Below, piece by piece: positions 33,465 to 46,393 of a stretch of DNA of 64,000 bases. The DNA lies in NCBI GenBank assembly GCA_028583415.1, contig CM053269.1, positions 44,499,388 to 44,563,387 on the forward strand, written 5' to 3'. The position numbers were made by a program, and so were the translations under genes. Origin of the DNA: Protea cynaroides (lineage: Eukaryota; Streptophyta; Magnoliopsida; Proteales; Proteaceae). Numbering within the stretch: the stretch's first letter is position 1; every line of letters begins with the position of its first letter. Under the pieces are notes generated by a model, which had not been told where the DNA came from, ran no database searches, and worked only from the letters and a program-made list of their open reading frames with translations.

Positions 33465-36400
33465 ATGGTTTGTGAAATTCATACGCTTGATCTTTTCTTG
33501 CTTGTATGATTGGTTTTCTTTTGTCTGACTATGATTCTCTTTCTTCTTCTTATTATAGCCGCAAGGAGATTATATCGAGCTTCATCGCAAGCGACATGGC
33601 TATCGCCATGATCACTTCGAGCGAAAGCGAAAGAGGGAAGCTCGTGATGTTCACAAGCGTTCAGCTTTTGCTCAGAAGGTATTCTTTTCTCTCATTGTGT
33701 TGCTTTTTGTTGAATTTTCTTTGTTGATTCCTCTTGGAAAATTTTTATTTTAAACTTATACGACTACTCAATTTTTTTTATTAGGCCTTGGGTATCAAGG
33801 GTAAAATGTTTGCGAAGAAACGGTATGCCGAGAAGGCGTTAATGAAGAAAACGTGAGTTCTCATACACTTCTGGAATTTTATGGGTTAAAACATCTTATT
33901 TCCTTCAAATTGTTACTGGATTTGTTCCTGCAATTTTCTTCCTTTATGGGATCATCTGGTTGCTCAAAGTCACTCACTGGACATTATTCCGGACCAACTG
34001 GTCACCTTTAAAAATTGGTGCTACACCTTCATTGCAACCTCTTTTGACTTGGTTGAAGCTGACTTTTTCAGCCTCCTAAACTCTCCTCACTATAGGTTTT
34101 TTCTGAGACCCACACTATGCTATAGGCCATGTCCGAGTGGTGCAACTTGTGCCATTTCGGGTGGTGCACCACCATTGTTGGTGGCTGGAAATAAGGCCGT
34201 GATTGGCGGGCATGAAAAATCAAAATGTTTTTCAGATCCAAAATTTGAGGGATGCAAATAGAAAGGAGATCAGTTATAAGAAGGGGATTGTTTTTGTTTA
34301 GGACGCTCTAATGTTGCTGCAAATAAGTTTCGTATATTGGATGGTTGGAGGCAGATTTTGTTCCCGATTCTTTGGGGCTAGATAAGGAGAAGGGACCGGA
34401 GTTTGGGAGTGATTTAAGGGATGGGATTCTGGATTTGATCCAGCTGTAGGCGATGGCGATAAGGGGGTTGTTAGTAATTCGATTGGGAATGCTGCTGAGG
34501 TGGCTGGGGCGAGTTCAACTGATACCATAAGAGATTTGGTGGACCTAGGTATTGAAGAGGTGGTTTTGGGATTGGTTGTGCAGTGGGCAGATTTGATGTT
34601 GAATGTTGGGGAACTTTGAAGAAAGACATCTGCCATATGGCGGTCTGTATGGATTCTTTGGATCTAATGAAAGTTAATGGTGATGTTAATGGAGAACTTA
34701 AACAATGAGAAGGTGGTTGATTTGATGAGTGAAGGTGGATGAGCTGTTCGGTGGGAACGAAGTGGAGAATTTAAATTCACAAGAGAATGACTAAAACAAT
34801 AGTGCTTGTATGTTAAGATTGAAATATCCTTATCCTGTTGAAAATATGACAACTACTTCAAATGTGGCAGAGTTGCGTGCTAGCTTGCAAATTATTGAGG
34901 ATAAGGAAGGATACATCTGCGGAGAACAAACCCAGGTGATGTGAACAGGTGCAAACCCAGGTGATGCATGCATTTGTGAATGCCGGTCCTCCTTAGATAG
35001 ATAGGGATGCAACGAACTTATTTTCATCCTTCTTGGGCCCGTGAGTCGGTCCTAGAGGGGCTGATATCTCTAAATCATTGCATCATTCCAATATGTCCCA
35101 GGCTTCCTTGTTCCCCACACAACTATGATGCATTGTGGTCTTCTTCGAGCCATGGAGAGCATCTTAGATGGATTTTAGCACCCCTTGGATATGTATTCTT
35201 AGTGGTTGACATGATCAACTAATTAAATAGATTGAGGCCCAGTCGAGGAGTTTATACTCGACATTGCCTTCATTTGCTTCTTATGTTGTGTCTGTAGTTT
35301 GCTTCAGGGAGCGTCCTTCCCTTTCTCAGGGTTGGATCTCTCTCTTAGCTTGGAATTTCATAGGCTTGTTTCATGAATTTTTTTTCCCTCTTTCAATGAG
35401 TTTTAATTTCTTGTCAAGCAAAAAAAAAAAAAAAAAAAAGGTGCTACACTCGGTTTAGAATCCTTCATTCTGAAACGTTTGAAAATTTTATCGATGCAGC
35501 TTTTGGGACAATCTTAAGGCCTTTTGACTTGTCTTGTGAATCTCTACGCCTAAAACATAGAAGGCCCCACCTATATCTTTCATATTGAAGTTACCAACCA
35601 AAAATTTTTTTGGTTTCATGTAGCAATCTAAGATAAGTGCTCGCCAAGATGGTGTGATCATATACCTGACTAAAACAGTTGAACGGCTTCCCTTGGTCTT
35701 AATGTAGATTCATTGATCTACATGATTATCCACAAAACCAAAAGAAGTAATTGTGTGATCAAATTTTAAGTAACACTGTTGAGAATCTTGTTTTAATTCA
35801 TGTATGGTTCTCTTAAGCTTTGCAAATAGGATGATCTCCTTTGGCCGATGAAAATCCTTCAGGTTGATTCATATGTACCTCCTCCATAAGATCACCATTC
35901 AAGAATGATGTCTTGACATCCATTTGGGTCAAAATTGAAATGAGCCACCAATGCCATGATAACACGCATTGAATCATTGCTTGATATTGGAGAAAAGGTT
36001 TTCTTATAATCTATATCTTGTAAGCTGGTATACAATGCCACATCAGTTGCTTCATTATGCAGTCCTGTTAATGCTTTCAAGCTCCAGGGCGATTGTTACA
36101 TATCATATGTTACTCTTCATTTGTTTTAAATTTCTTGTTACTAGTTTGCCCTCGGATTTTAGCAGGTTTTGAACCCTGTTGTTCTTTTTACTATTTCAAC
36201 AGGCTGGCCATGCATGAGGAATCATCAACTAGGCGTAAGGTGGATGATAATGTTCATGAAGGAGCTATTCCGGCTTATCTTCTGGATCGTGAAACAACAA
36301 CAAGGGCAAAGGTTTGTAGTTCTTGTCAATCAAATGGCCTTCTGTGCTGGTTTTGCACTTTCATGCATTTTTTTGATGAAATAATGGATTACACAGGTTC

Positions 36401-39400
36401 TTAGCAACACTATTAAGCAAAAGAGGAAAGAGAAAGCTGGTAAATGGGAAGTTCCATTGCCTAAGGTCAGCTTGCCTTTACTTTGGGCCTCTTTTATCAT
36501 TTGCAGATTTTTCTTTGAGTTTCCTTGTATATTTCCCTACTGATGGTTTTTGTTCTTCTAATAAAATATGCAGGGGTTATAACCCCCAAAACAGAAAATT
36601 TATATTTTATGCGTATATTTGCATTTAATTTTGTGGTTATGTGCATAAGTTTCCCACTTCCATTCTAAATGGTCTTCACCAATACATTTCTGACTGTTGG
36701 AAAAGCTATTTTATCCTGCAGGTGAGACCTGTGGCCGAAGATGAGATGTTTAGGGTTATCAGATCTGGTAAAAGGAAAAGTGAGTATCTTCATTGGTATA
36801 TTTTTTATTTCTTCATTTTACTGTATATGTTTTTGGGATTATTTGATGCGACAAGATGCATTATGTGGACCACTTCTCTCCAACAAGGAACAATGAACAG
36901 GGGTTCCATTTACTGCATATTGCTTATATTTTCTTATTACCAACTACAAATCCCATTTTGTCAGAACATTATATTACATTGGAACTAGTGTCGGACATGT
37001 TAAGATAACAGGATGTTACAGTTGGTAAATGTTTCTGAGATATCAAATGTTGAGATGGATAAGTGGCAAGATTAGGAAGCCTATAACTAGAAATGAATTT
37101 ATCAGAGGCAACTTAGGCTCTTTTTGGTATCATTTCTATCACAATTTTTCATTGATTTCATGAAATAACTTTTTTTGTGTCAACAAATTGTAATTGTTTA
37201 GTTGCATCCCTTGAGAATAATTTCAGCAATAAGAAATACGCTTGAATCATAATTTTCAGATTCCTTTCCATTTCTTTTTCTTTGGTACGCAAAGCCCTCA
37301 CAGCACCAGAGTCTGTCTTTCTCTTCCTCTCTATCCCTTTTATGTTTGTGTGTGTGAGTAGGCTTCAATTGGGCCAAGAGCCAGCACAAGCTATACGTCC
37401 TTATATTGTGGTTGGCAATCGAATTCTGATAACTTTCTCTCATCTGCTCGCTCACTCGTTCTTTGTCCTTCAGTAATATGCTGGCCTCGGTTCGGCATCC
37501 ATTCTCGCCATCCTTACAGCTCCGCAACTATTTGCTGAATCCTCGCAGGCAACTCTTTTTACAGAATTGAATGCTATAGAGGACAGACGATTTTGACCAT
37601 TACTAATGTATCTTTTGTAATCATCTCTGGTGTCTGAAATTTCTGCTGTGGGTTGTACTTGATGGATTTATTTTGCTCTCTTGGGACACTAGTTTCTCCG
37701 GTATGAGTTTTGAACTGAAAAGGCTTTATTATAGCAGTAATGTTAGGTTGAGGATTTTTAAGGTCGGGGGAGATCTTGTTTGTGCTGTCGCGGATGAGAT
37801 TGAGTCTGAAATGTGTTGGAAGAGGTTTGGTATAGGTTTTCGTTGCCATCGATGGATCAACGGTTTCTGCCCATTACATCAGGGGGAGGGTTTTCTTGTA
37901 GGATTCTGAGTAGCAGAATAAGATTTCGGTGCTGGGGTAGTGACACTGAAACCACTCTGGGGTTCATAATCAGCTTGGGAACACCAAGGACACTTAGTTG
38001 TTCAATCTCATGTTTGTGGGTTGAATATTACTGGGTTTCTCCTCTGTAAAGGAACAATTTTGAGCAGAGAGAGAGAGGGAGAGTGAGAGAGATGACAAAG
38101 ATCATCAGAGATAGGAGCAAAAAGGTGGGAGAGGGAGAGAAATGGGAGAGGAAGGTGGTACCGGGGGGTTTGCGTTCTCTGCATTTCCAGCGGTCGGATA
38201 TGATGTGCTTATCTTTTCTATCAGTGTTGGGCAAGAAGGCAATGGGTTTCACTTGAGTATTTAAAGTAATTTACATGTTTGCCCGTGGTTTGAGCCATTC
38301 ACGTGCTCATTAAACCCCTTAGCGAAATAGGAAGTGATTTCAGCCTCTGATATTGAGGTCTGCTTGATAACCATCTGGCTCTCAATCTGGAACAACTTTG
38401 GTGCTCCCATTTTTTTTGAGAGCAGGATAATGTTTGGTAACACTGCTCTGGAATCAATTGAGCTAATGATGCGGGATCCGGGTTGAGAAATCCTAATTAG
38501 ATCCACTAATGGGCTCACCCAAATGATATGAAAACTTGATTCAATGAACAATGGCAGAACTGTAAATAAACCCAAAACTCAACCAATAATGGCAGACTTG
38601 TAATTATTCAGAACTATTCAATAACTTGTAGAGAACCAAACAAGGCCTTAGGACTGATTTGGAATTAGGCTTAAAAGATGGGGTTAAACTTAAAAACCAG
38701 AATAAAATAATCAAAAAAACAGAAACTTGACCTATAGGTTATCTTCAACCTTTAGCAAACCAGAAACGTTAAACCAGGGAACTTTCGAGTGATAGATCTC
38801 ACCCATAAGAAGGTCTTTCAAGGGGAGATTTGGGGAGGATGATCACAACTAATATGCCTCTTGAATACCACAAAGAAACACAATGATCAACAAACCAGAA
38901 AATATTATTTGATAACTGAAACAGATTCTGGCGGAAGCCTTAAAACCAGGTTAGTTGTTGGTTTGTATCTCACAACAGGAAGGGATTTAAGATGTGAAAT
39001 TCCAGGGTTTACTTCCTCTGAGGGTAGACTCCTTACAACCAGAATATGGAGAAGAACAGAGAAGAGATGGAAGGAATCAAAGAGATTTTATAGGAGCTGG
39101 GTTTACCGCCAGAACAGGGAAGGGGTTAGCAAGAGAGAAGAAGGATTAGGAAGGGAGGAAGAAGGAGGGGGAACAGAGCAAGGAGAGGCTTTGATCTTGT
39201 TCGCAGAGATGAAGGGGAGAGAGAGAGAAAGTGCACTCCAAGTCTTATTGCCCATAGGCACCAAAACTCAATTCTTCAATTCCTTCTTTTATTCTTCTAA
39301 TCTTCTAATCTTCTAATCTTCTAATCTGTAAATAAAACCCTAATACATGTTCTATTTAAAGGTAAAACTTTCCTAAACTAATGTGAAATAACTTAGAAAG

Positions 39401-42025
39401 TAAATAACATCTTTATGGAATCAAATCTAATCTCTATGGCATAAAATAGAAATAATAAATAAGGAAAACCCTAATACTGAAACTTCCTATTCTAATTAAT
39501 CATCTACCAACCCTTTTCAAACCAAAAGGTTGGTTTGGGTTTGAGCCGGTTCAAGTTTGGCTTGGGTAGTCAAATTGGCTCGTGTCGATCCATCCATGAC
39601 ACTGCTACTGCATCAGCTAATTGAGATTAGAATCACGTTTGATAAACTTTAATCTGGAATCCAAATTTTCATAAAAATAATTACAAGAAATGCCATTTAT
39701 ATATCTAGATTTTCATTTACAACTTTTCAAACTAACATAATCAGAGTCAAATGAATAAACCATGAATAAGTATGACAAAACAAGACAATCCAATGAATCT
39801 TGATGGAGTCGAACCATCATCTTTTGGGGAATCCCCATGTGCTCTATCTATTTGAGCTAAAGACTCACATACAAGAAAGCAACCAAGTAATGGAGGTTCG
39901 TGAATTGTACTCAATAAATTATCCCAACAATCCTCATTTAATTTCGCAAAAGTCATCACCTTGTCATTACCGGGATAAACTTGGAAAAGGAATAATGAAA
40001 TAAGACAAACAAAATTAAGTTTAGAAGCATGGGTACAAAACCAAACCTGCATTAAAGACAAGGAAAAAGAGAGCCTAGCCCACACTCCATGAACCACTCA
40101 GAAACACCATCTAAAAGCATCCAACAAATAGGCACCTCAGCTCTCCACCATGCTCTCTAAATTTAAACCCACAAGAAGCACCCAGACTCCTCAAATTCCA
40201 TTTGGAAGCAAACATATGAATATTATAAAATCAAGGACAAATGGGAGGAAAGAGGAAAAAGAAAAGGCAAAGAGTGCATAAAAGACTTGTGCATCAACAA
40301 CAGGTTCTCTCCTGGACTGAATCTTACCATGGCCTCAAATCACAGTTTCCCTCAAGCTCTTTCCTTATCTTCATTTTACCAACCCACAACTCAAAGTAAG
40401 AGAAAAATAATAAAAATGCATTCTCTATATAATGAAAAAGTTACTAAAATAAGATCAGAAAAGAAAGTTACTCACTAAAAGGATCATCAAAAGCAACATA
40501 TGATAAATAGTTTCAACTTCGTAAACCACCCAATGGAAACTCACGAAGAAATTACTAAACAAACTCAAACATGCAGACCAAAATAAATGAATTAAGCAGC
40601 TCTAATGTTCATTAAAAATGTATGGTTTTATAATCACCCAATTGTTCAAAGCTTACTCCACAGAATGAATTAATGTAATCAAACCAAACTAGTAAAAGAA
40701 GAAGAAATATGAAAATAAAACCATAGGTAACATACCTGGTGTGGGGATCATGTAGTGGTAACTATACAACTTCAAATAGTTCTCACCATGTGACCACTCC
40801 TTAATAGGGAATCATGAACATGATCAAATCAGAAGCATATTGTCGATCAAACCTTGAAATATTCCTGCTTCTTGAACAAGAAAATAAGCATAGCATAACT
40901 TCTTCAGAAAACAGTCAGATCTTAATAATTTTTTGCAGAACTGTCTTAGGAAATTCTTTTGTTAGAAACGGGAACAAAATAGCCACCACCCTGGTTGTGC
41001 CTCCAACAGAGAACATTCATGAACAGAACCTCCAGCACAGTACCAACCCAATACTGAATCATCTACTCTGATTTAGCTGATTGTCTCCAAGGAAAGATGG
41101 ATGAAAAGAACAATGTGTTGTACAGTTACCAGGTACCTCTTCTAAAATCCATAATAGACAAGTTTTAACTGGGAAAAAACTGGTCCAGGGAGCTTTGCAT
41201 AATAGTAAAGGATAAAGTAGAGAAAGAAAAAGCATAAACTCTACACAATTATGAAAAGATAAATTTTCTTACATACAAGGTACATAGGTAGTTGTTGCGG
41301 ATCAATTAAAGGGGAGAAAATTAAAATAAAAGGCCACAGAAATAAGGCTTTCCTCCATCAATCCAAACCTCTTTACTTATTCAAGCTTCTTAACTATCAA
41401 AAGTGAATTAACGGAAAAAAAAAAGAAAGAAAAGAATCCAGGAGTCAGAGACAGATACGATCATTAAAATCGTTTAGCAAATAATTTAGCTTGATTACAA
41501 TGATTCAACAGAAAATATTAGATATGTATTTTCTTAAGGGGGGGAAGAACAGCTCAAGTAATACTGCAAGTCCAATTTGAATTTACAAATGGTATTGAAA
41601 ACGAATATTTCCATACGGACACCCTCAAAAAGGAGAGTAAATTTTTTTTTGAAGAATCATTAAGCATCGAGTTACTCTGTTTAAATTTTAATCTTTTACA
41701 TTGAGAGCTGAAAAAATACTTAAGGGAGTTCATACTAAAATGGGAAAATAAAATACACAAAACAGGACATGGGGAGGGATAAGAGAGGGAGAGGGAGGAA
41801 GGACCACATTGAGACTCGGTTATAAAAAAAAAAAGAAAAAGAAAAAACCTGCAACTCCTCATCGTTGGATTGTGTGTGTGTGGGGGGGGGGGGGGCAACA
41901 ATAGAGTGCGGGAAAGAGACAGAAAGAGTGAGAGAGAGAGGGGAAGAATAGAGTGAGTGGGAGAACAAGGATACATAGAGGGTTGATTAAAAAAAACCCC
42001 GCAACCCTTGGGTTATAGAGTGAGA

Positions 42026-42077
<52 letters not shown>

Positions 42078-45000
42078 AATAGAGGAGAGGAGGGAGGAGA
42101 GAGGAGAGAGCATCGCCTCAAGATTCGATTGCAAAAGCTCGACTCAGTTCATTCGCTGTGGAGAAGAGAGGTTGGTTTCGTGAGAGAACTCAGGAAAAGT
42201 TGGGAGCAATGTATTTAGGTGAAAGTCACTTCTCCCCAAAATAACTCATGGTCAGTTGCGCTGGAGCATCAGGAGCTTTAAAAGGAAGCTCTCAAATTTC
42301 TGATTTTTTCACCATTTTGAGAGTGGTTCAATCCTAGGGAGCATGAGATTGAACCATTTTTACCAAACACTATTCTGCTCCCAAGTGGCTCTGAGGGAAT
42401 AGGAATCAATGGAAGCCAAGATTGGGAGTGTTAACAGCTCCTCACCTATATCAAGATTTCTCTTTAAAGTGATGACACAGTTGGAAAGTATGAGGGCTAG
42501 ACCTCGTTCTGGTGCTAACAAACCCTCGAATCCACAAGGTAAAACCAACTCCCGAATTCTCAAGGAAAGAGAGAAATGGGAACAATTCTTATTGATTTCA
42601 AAGCTATCTTTTAAGAGACCCAACTTGTCCTCCATATAGGGAGGACGGATTACATGAAAGGAAATACGGAAAAGGGAAAGATATGCTAAACTACGAAATT
42701 ATGTAAACTCGGAAAGAAAATAAACGTGCGTATTTGGCCTCCGAATCTTGGTGATTGACCACGTTGTAGGGCAACTGGTTGCCGTTCTGCAATTGGGTCT
42801 ACAGCTCCCGTGATTCTGCTCAGTGTTTGCACGCTGACCGGGTGGATTTCTGTTGATTCAAATGATCCTGGAAATCTGCACTGATTCTCCCTACATCAAC
42901 TGCTTTTTACTTTAACAAAAAATAGGGTGCAAAAATAATTACTAAACAGCCTCAAAAATTGTAATCACTCCCAAAAAGTGAAATTGAAATAGATAGATAG
43001 ATAGATGGATTAGAGGCAGTACTGTAGGGACCTACTCAAAAGCCAGCCCAATGTGAATTTACTCTATCTAGCCCTCCATCCAAATCAATACACATTATGC
43101 TTGGCTTTACCCCATCTATCTCTCCATCCAAATCAATACACATTAAGCTAAGGGGTATTTCAAGTGAGGTTGCAAATTCTGTTTGTAACTTGCTTAGTTA
43201 CAAGCAGACAAACCCATTAGTTTAAGCCAAAATAAACACCATGAAGTGATTAGATTGGAAAAGGAATCCATCCAAAATGGTTTTATGCTTTCATAACCTA
43301 CTTCAACAGTTTGTCGTGCAGGTCTATTACTTGTATTAAACAATTTCTATATGTATTATGCAATTCAATATATATTGACAAAGGAGTAATGTTATTGACC
43401 AAATCTAACATGTGGTAGAAACTACGCTTCTTTAATATATTTTTTTTGGGGAATAGGTTCAATCATGCCTGTATAGAGAACTTTTTCCATCATGCCTGCC
43501 ATTTTCTAGCCACATGTTGATAATTGGAATTGGATAATGATGTAGACCAAAAGGGAAATACACAATAAGATAGAAATGAAGAAAATTTCATTGCAAAATA
43601 AGGAATTAACTATAGGATAGAAAGGGTCATTGAGGACTACTTAACTCAAGGGTCAGAGAGAACCACTTAACGTTGGGGTCTCTTGGGGATTCGCTCAACC
43701 CAAGTTTGCGGCTCACTCACCATTGGATGATTGAAGGACTTCAACTCACCATGGGGGATTACATTGGCACTCCCACAACTCCAAAAATACAAATAACTCT
43801 TTCTTTATCTAAGCCAAAATACAAATATATATTGGAGAGTATAAAACAGCCGTTGGAATATAGCTATTGGAATAGACCGTTGGAATATAGAGCCATTGGG
43901 AGAAGGAGAAAGTGGAGTGGAAATTTTATGTTGCATAATTTTCCCTTTCTTTGAAACAGCTTGTTGCTGAGTTTGAAGTGACCATCGTCTTCTACATCAC
44001 TACATGTCATGATAAAGTGTCTTCAACTCGTGCTCATTGATCTAAGTGTTTTTAGAATCAGACTTGTTCTTCCATTGGACTATAAATTGCTTGCTAGAAG
44101 AATTCGAACTTGCTTTGACCAAGTTGATGCAGGTCAAAAGGGAAATACACAATAAGATAGAAATGAAGAAGATGTTATTGCAAGTAAGGACCCAACAATA
44201 TGATAGAAATGGTCATAGGGGACTGCTTAACCCAAGGGTCAGAGAAGACCACTTAAATATGGGGTCTCTGTGGAACTCACTCACCCCAAGTAGTGAGACT
44301 CACTCATCACTGGAGGACCTCAACTCACCATGGTGGCTTACATTGGCAGGTCCACAATTCCAAAAAATACAAATCATTCTTTCTCCTTCTAAACGATATA
44401 TACAAATATATATAGAGGAGGGTAAAAGAGCCATTACAATATAGCCGTTGGAATATATCTGTTGGAAATGGAGTCATTGGGAGAAGGAGAAAATGGAGTG
44501 AACATTTAATGTGGCTTTAGATAGGCATTGGGTAGATTTAAGGCTCCCTTGAAAAGCCACATGTTAAATTTGGTGGCTTAACCAAACTATTTGACCCAAC
44601 ATATATGGGCTTTCCATTATTAATGGTTTTGTTAGTTTCACCCGAGGATCTTAGATTGGTTTAAAAATTTGACTATTGATGGCTGTCGATATGGACGTGT
44701 CATCAAATTTGAGCCCAACTTAACTATATCTTGTGGCAGTTTTATGGGTTGATTGGTTGTGTTCAGGGTAAGAGCATGCTAGAACCCAGCTGGCCTGAAG
44801 TGTAGTTTAATGCTGGGTTTTCAATTCAAGTTGATGCTTAACAATATATGGACCTTTGGATAGCTTAACTTGTGATTGTGGGTTTGTTACACAAACTACA
44901 GGCATATCCATCTGCATTGCAATGTCACATTTTATGCCAGGGCAGCATTTACTGGTGTAGTTGGAAGACTTGATAACTGGTATAAGGTTCAAGACTAGTG

Positions 45001-46393
45001 GTTATCATGAATGGATATGCATATTTGATTAATAAATTGATGCTATTACATTATGTCGCTGACATTAATCAACACATTATGGATTTTACCTACTCGGAAC
45101 TTGATACTCATAGCTAATTCAGATAATTTATTAGTTGGTAATTGACTACAACGTGGTTCACAACACATGGAGCATGAGGTATACAATAGCCAGTGTGATC
45201 AATGGCAATAAATCTGTAGATGGATTATTAGATTTATGTTACCATTATCTAGGATTAAGACTACTTGAGAGTTACTTTAATCATTGTCATCTTTGAGGAT
45301 ACTGAGAAAATAGGAAGTGCAGTAATGTACACACACCATTATGGAATACACTCTCAAAAGAGTAACAACATGCGATGAAGGAAACTATTTTCCAGTCAGA
45401 TTGCATTGAAGATATTTCTCAAGACGACCCCAATCTTGATATACTGTGGGAAATTGGGAATCTCTTGGTTGTTGACTTGGATGTATTCTAGAAAATTTAA
45501 AAAATGAGAAATCTGGTACACCATAGCAATGCTGCTCTAACAATGACAGCGCTAAACATATAATTCATATTTTAATTTTGCGGTAATAACTAGAATTTAG
45601 CCCCTTTGGGTTTATTGCATTGTAATGACGGTATAGGACTCAGGCCAATTTTGTTATGTCCAGTTGATGAAATTCAAATTCTCCCCATCTTCTTCTTAGT
45701 GTTGTTTCTCATTCCTTTTTTGGCTTATTTCAGTACTTGCCTTTTTCAAATCATGAAAGCAGATATGCAATTTACATATCGTAGTATATATTCCCTTATT
45801 ATTGACCACTGAAGAAAGTTTCTGACCATGTTTTATTCTCTCACAGCCAAGCAATGGAAGAGGATGGTAACCAAGGCCACTTTCGTGGGACCTGCTTTTA
45901 CAAGGAAGCCTCCTAAGTATGAGCGCTTCATCCGTCCATCAGGCTTGCGGTTCACTAAAGCCCATGTAACGCACCCTGAACTTAAATGCACATTCAATCT
46001 GGAAATTATAGGAGTGAAGAAAAATCCCAATGGTCAGATGTACACTTCTTTGGGTGTTATCACCAAGGGAACCATCATTGAGGTAATGTTAGGGTCCTAA
46101 CCTTGAGAGTTCTGTTAATAGCATTCATCCATTCGAACTATTATGAAGATCCATCTCTGATTAGTGAAATTTCTGCCACTCTGCAGGTGAATGTTAGTGA
46201 ACTTGGTTTGGTTACTCCGGCTGGAAAAGTTGTGTGGGGTGAGAGATGCTCCTTCCCGGATTCTTTTTTACTTGTTTTTTTTTTCCTTTTCGTTTATGAT
46301 TCTAATTTGGGTTTCATGGATACAGGTAAATATGCTCAGGTTACAAATAATCCAGAGAATGATGGTTGCATAAATGCTGTTCTACTTGTCTAG
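33465..46393 (+). CDS. NSA2: Ribosome biogenesis protein NSA2 (pre-60S maturation factor)
   Basis: Nine exons: 33465-33467 (ATG only), 33559-33678, 33785-33852, 36203-36311, 36397-36465, 36722-36779, 45847-46082, 46187-46238 and 46326-46393. They total 783 nt, 260 aa, the usual NSA2 length. All splice sites are GT-AG and every junction keeps phase. Landmarks are the basic N-terminus (QGDYIELHRKRHGYRHDHFE), GAIPAYLLDRE, KQKRKEKAGKWEVPLPKV, then the eS8-like C-terminal domain ([48 protein letters not shown]) ending NNPENDGCINAVLLV. NSA2 joins nucleolar pre-60S particles and is needed for 27SB pre-rRNA processing (known in yeast). Intron 3 is 2.35 kb and intron 6 is 9.07 kb, both filled by repeats. 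Conservation through the last residue indicates an active gene. Confidence 0.95.
33920..36085 (-). pseudogene. copia RT fragment in NSA2 intron 3, interrupted by a non-LTR retroposon
   Basis: On the minus strand, 36080-35450 reads copia RT with frameshifts (DIDYKKTFSPISSNDSMRVI; DLMEEVHMNQPEGF; FVDNHVDQCIYIKTKGSRS; YVLGVEIHKTSQKALRLSQK) up to KDSKPSVAP. The reading continues left of the retroposon as PIFKGDQLVRNNVQ (34017 downward), which restores the frame across the insertion. No LTRs were found, so it is a truncated relic. Confidence 0.75.
34027..35439 (+). mobile_element. Non-LTR retroposon (probably 5'-truncated LINE) with poly-A tail
   Basis: It ends in a pure poly-A run (about 35420-35439). 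The 10-bp direct repeat ggtgctacac flanks it (34017-34026 and 35440-35449), and removing it rejoins the copia RT reading. No reverse transcriptase motif is visible, so it is truncated or deleted. Small open frames inside are not recognisable. Confidence 0.7.
39795..39866 (-). ncRNA. tRNA-like sequence (pseudo-tRNA or SINE head)
   Basis: The minus strand gives a 7-bp acceptor-like pairing (GAGTCTT with AAGATTC), a D-arm GCTC..GAGC, and a perfect 5-bp T-arm GATGG-TTCGACT-CCATC that contains a Pol III B-box GGTTCGACTCC. The anticodon region (TGGGGATTCCCCA) folds as a hairpin with only 3 loop bases instead of a normal 5+7+5 arm, so it cannot be assigned an anticodon and is probably not functional. 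Confidence 0.3.
42030..42076. repeat. (GA)n microsatellite in NSA2 intron 6
   Basis: Nearly pure GA dinucleotides for about 47 bp within a wider purine-rich stretch (41930-42110). Confidence 0.85.
43540..43936. repeat. Direct repeat copy A in NSA2 intron 6
   Basis: Starts GATGTAGACCAAAAGGGAAA and runs to GAGAAGGAGAAAGTGGAGTG. It is homologous over its length to 44125-44515 with many substitutions and small indels. Origin unknown; ends of a degraded retroelement are possible. Confidence 0.7.
44125..44515. repeat. Direct repeat copy B in NSA2 intron 6
   Basis: Starts GATGCAGGTCAAAAGGGAAA and ends GAGAAGGAGAAAATGGAGTG. It lies in the same orientation as copy A, about 190 bp downstream of it. 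Confidence 0.7.

Larger units (their letters stand above)
36780..45846. other. NSA2 intron 6 (9,067 bp)
   Basis: This giant intron has no host exon. It holds low-complexity DNA (TTCTAATC repeats at 39292-39327; (GA)n at 42030-42076; a (TG)n/poly-G tract on the plus strand near 41872-41896), a tRNA-like sequence (39795-39866) and a pair of 390-bp direct repeats (43540-43936, 44125-44515). Its open frames are short, mostly low complexity, and carry no domain. Donor GTGAGT and acceptor CTCACAG are good consensus sites. Confidence 0.7.
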
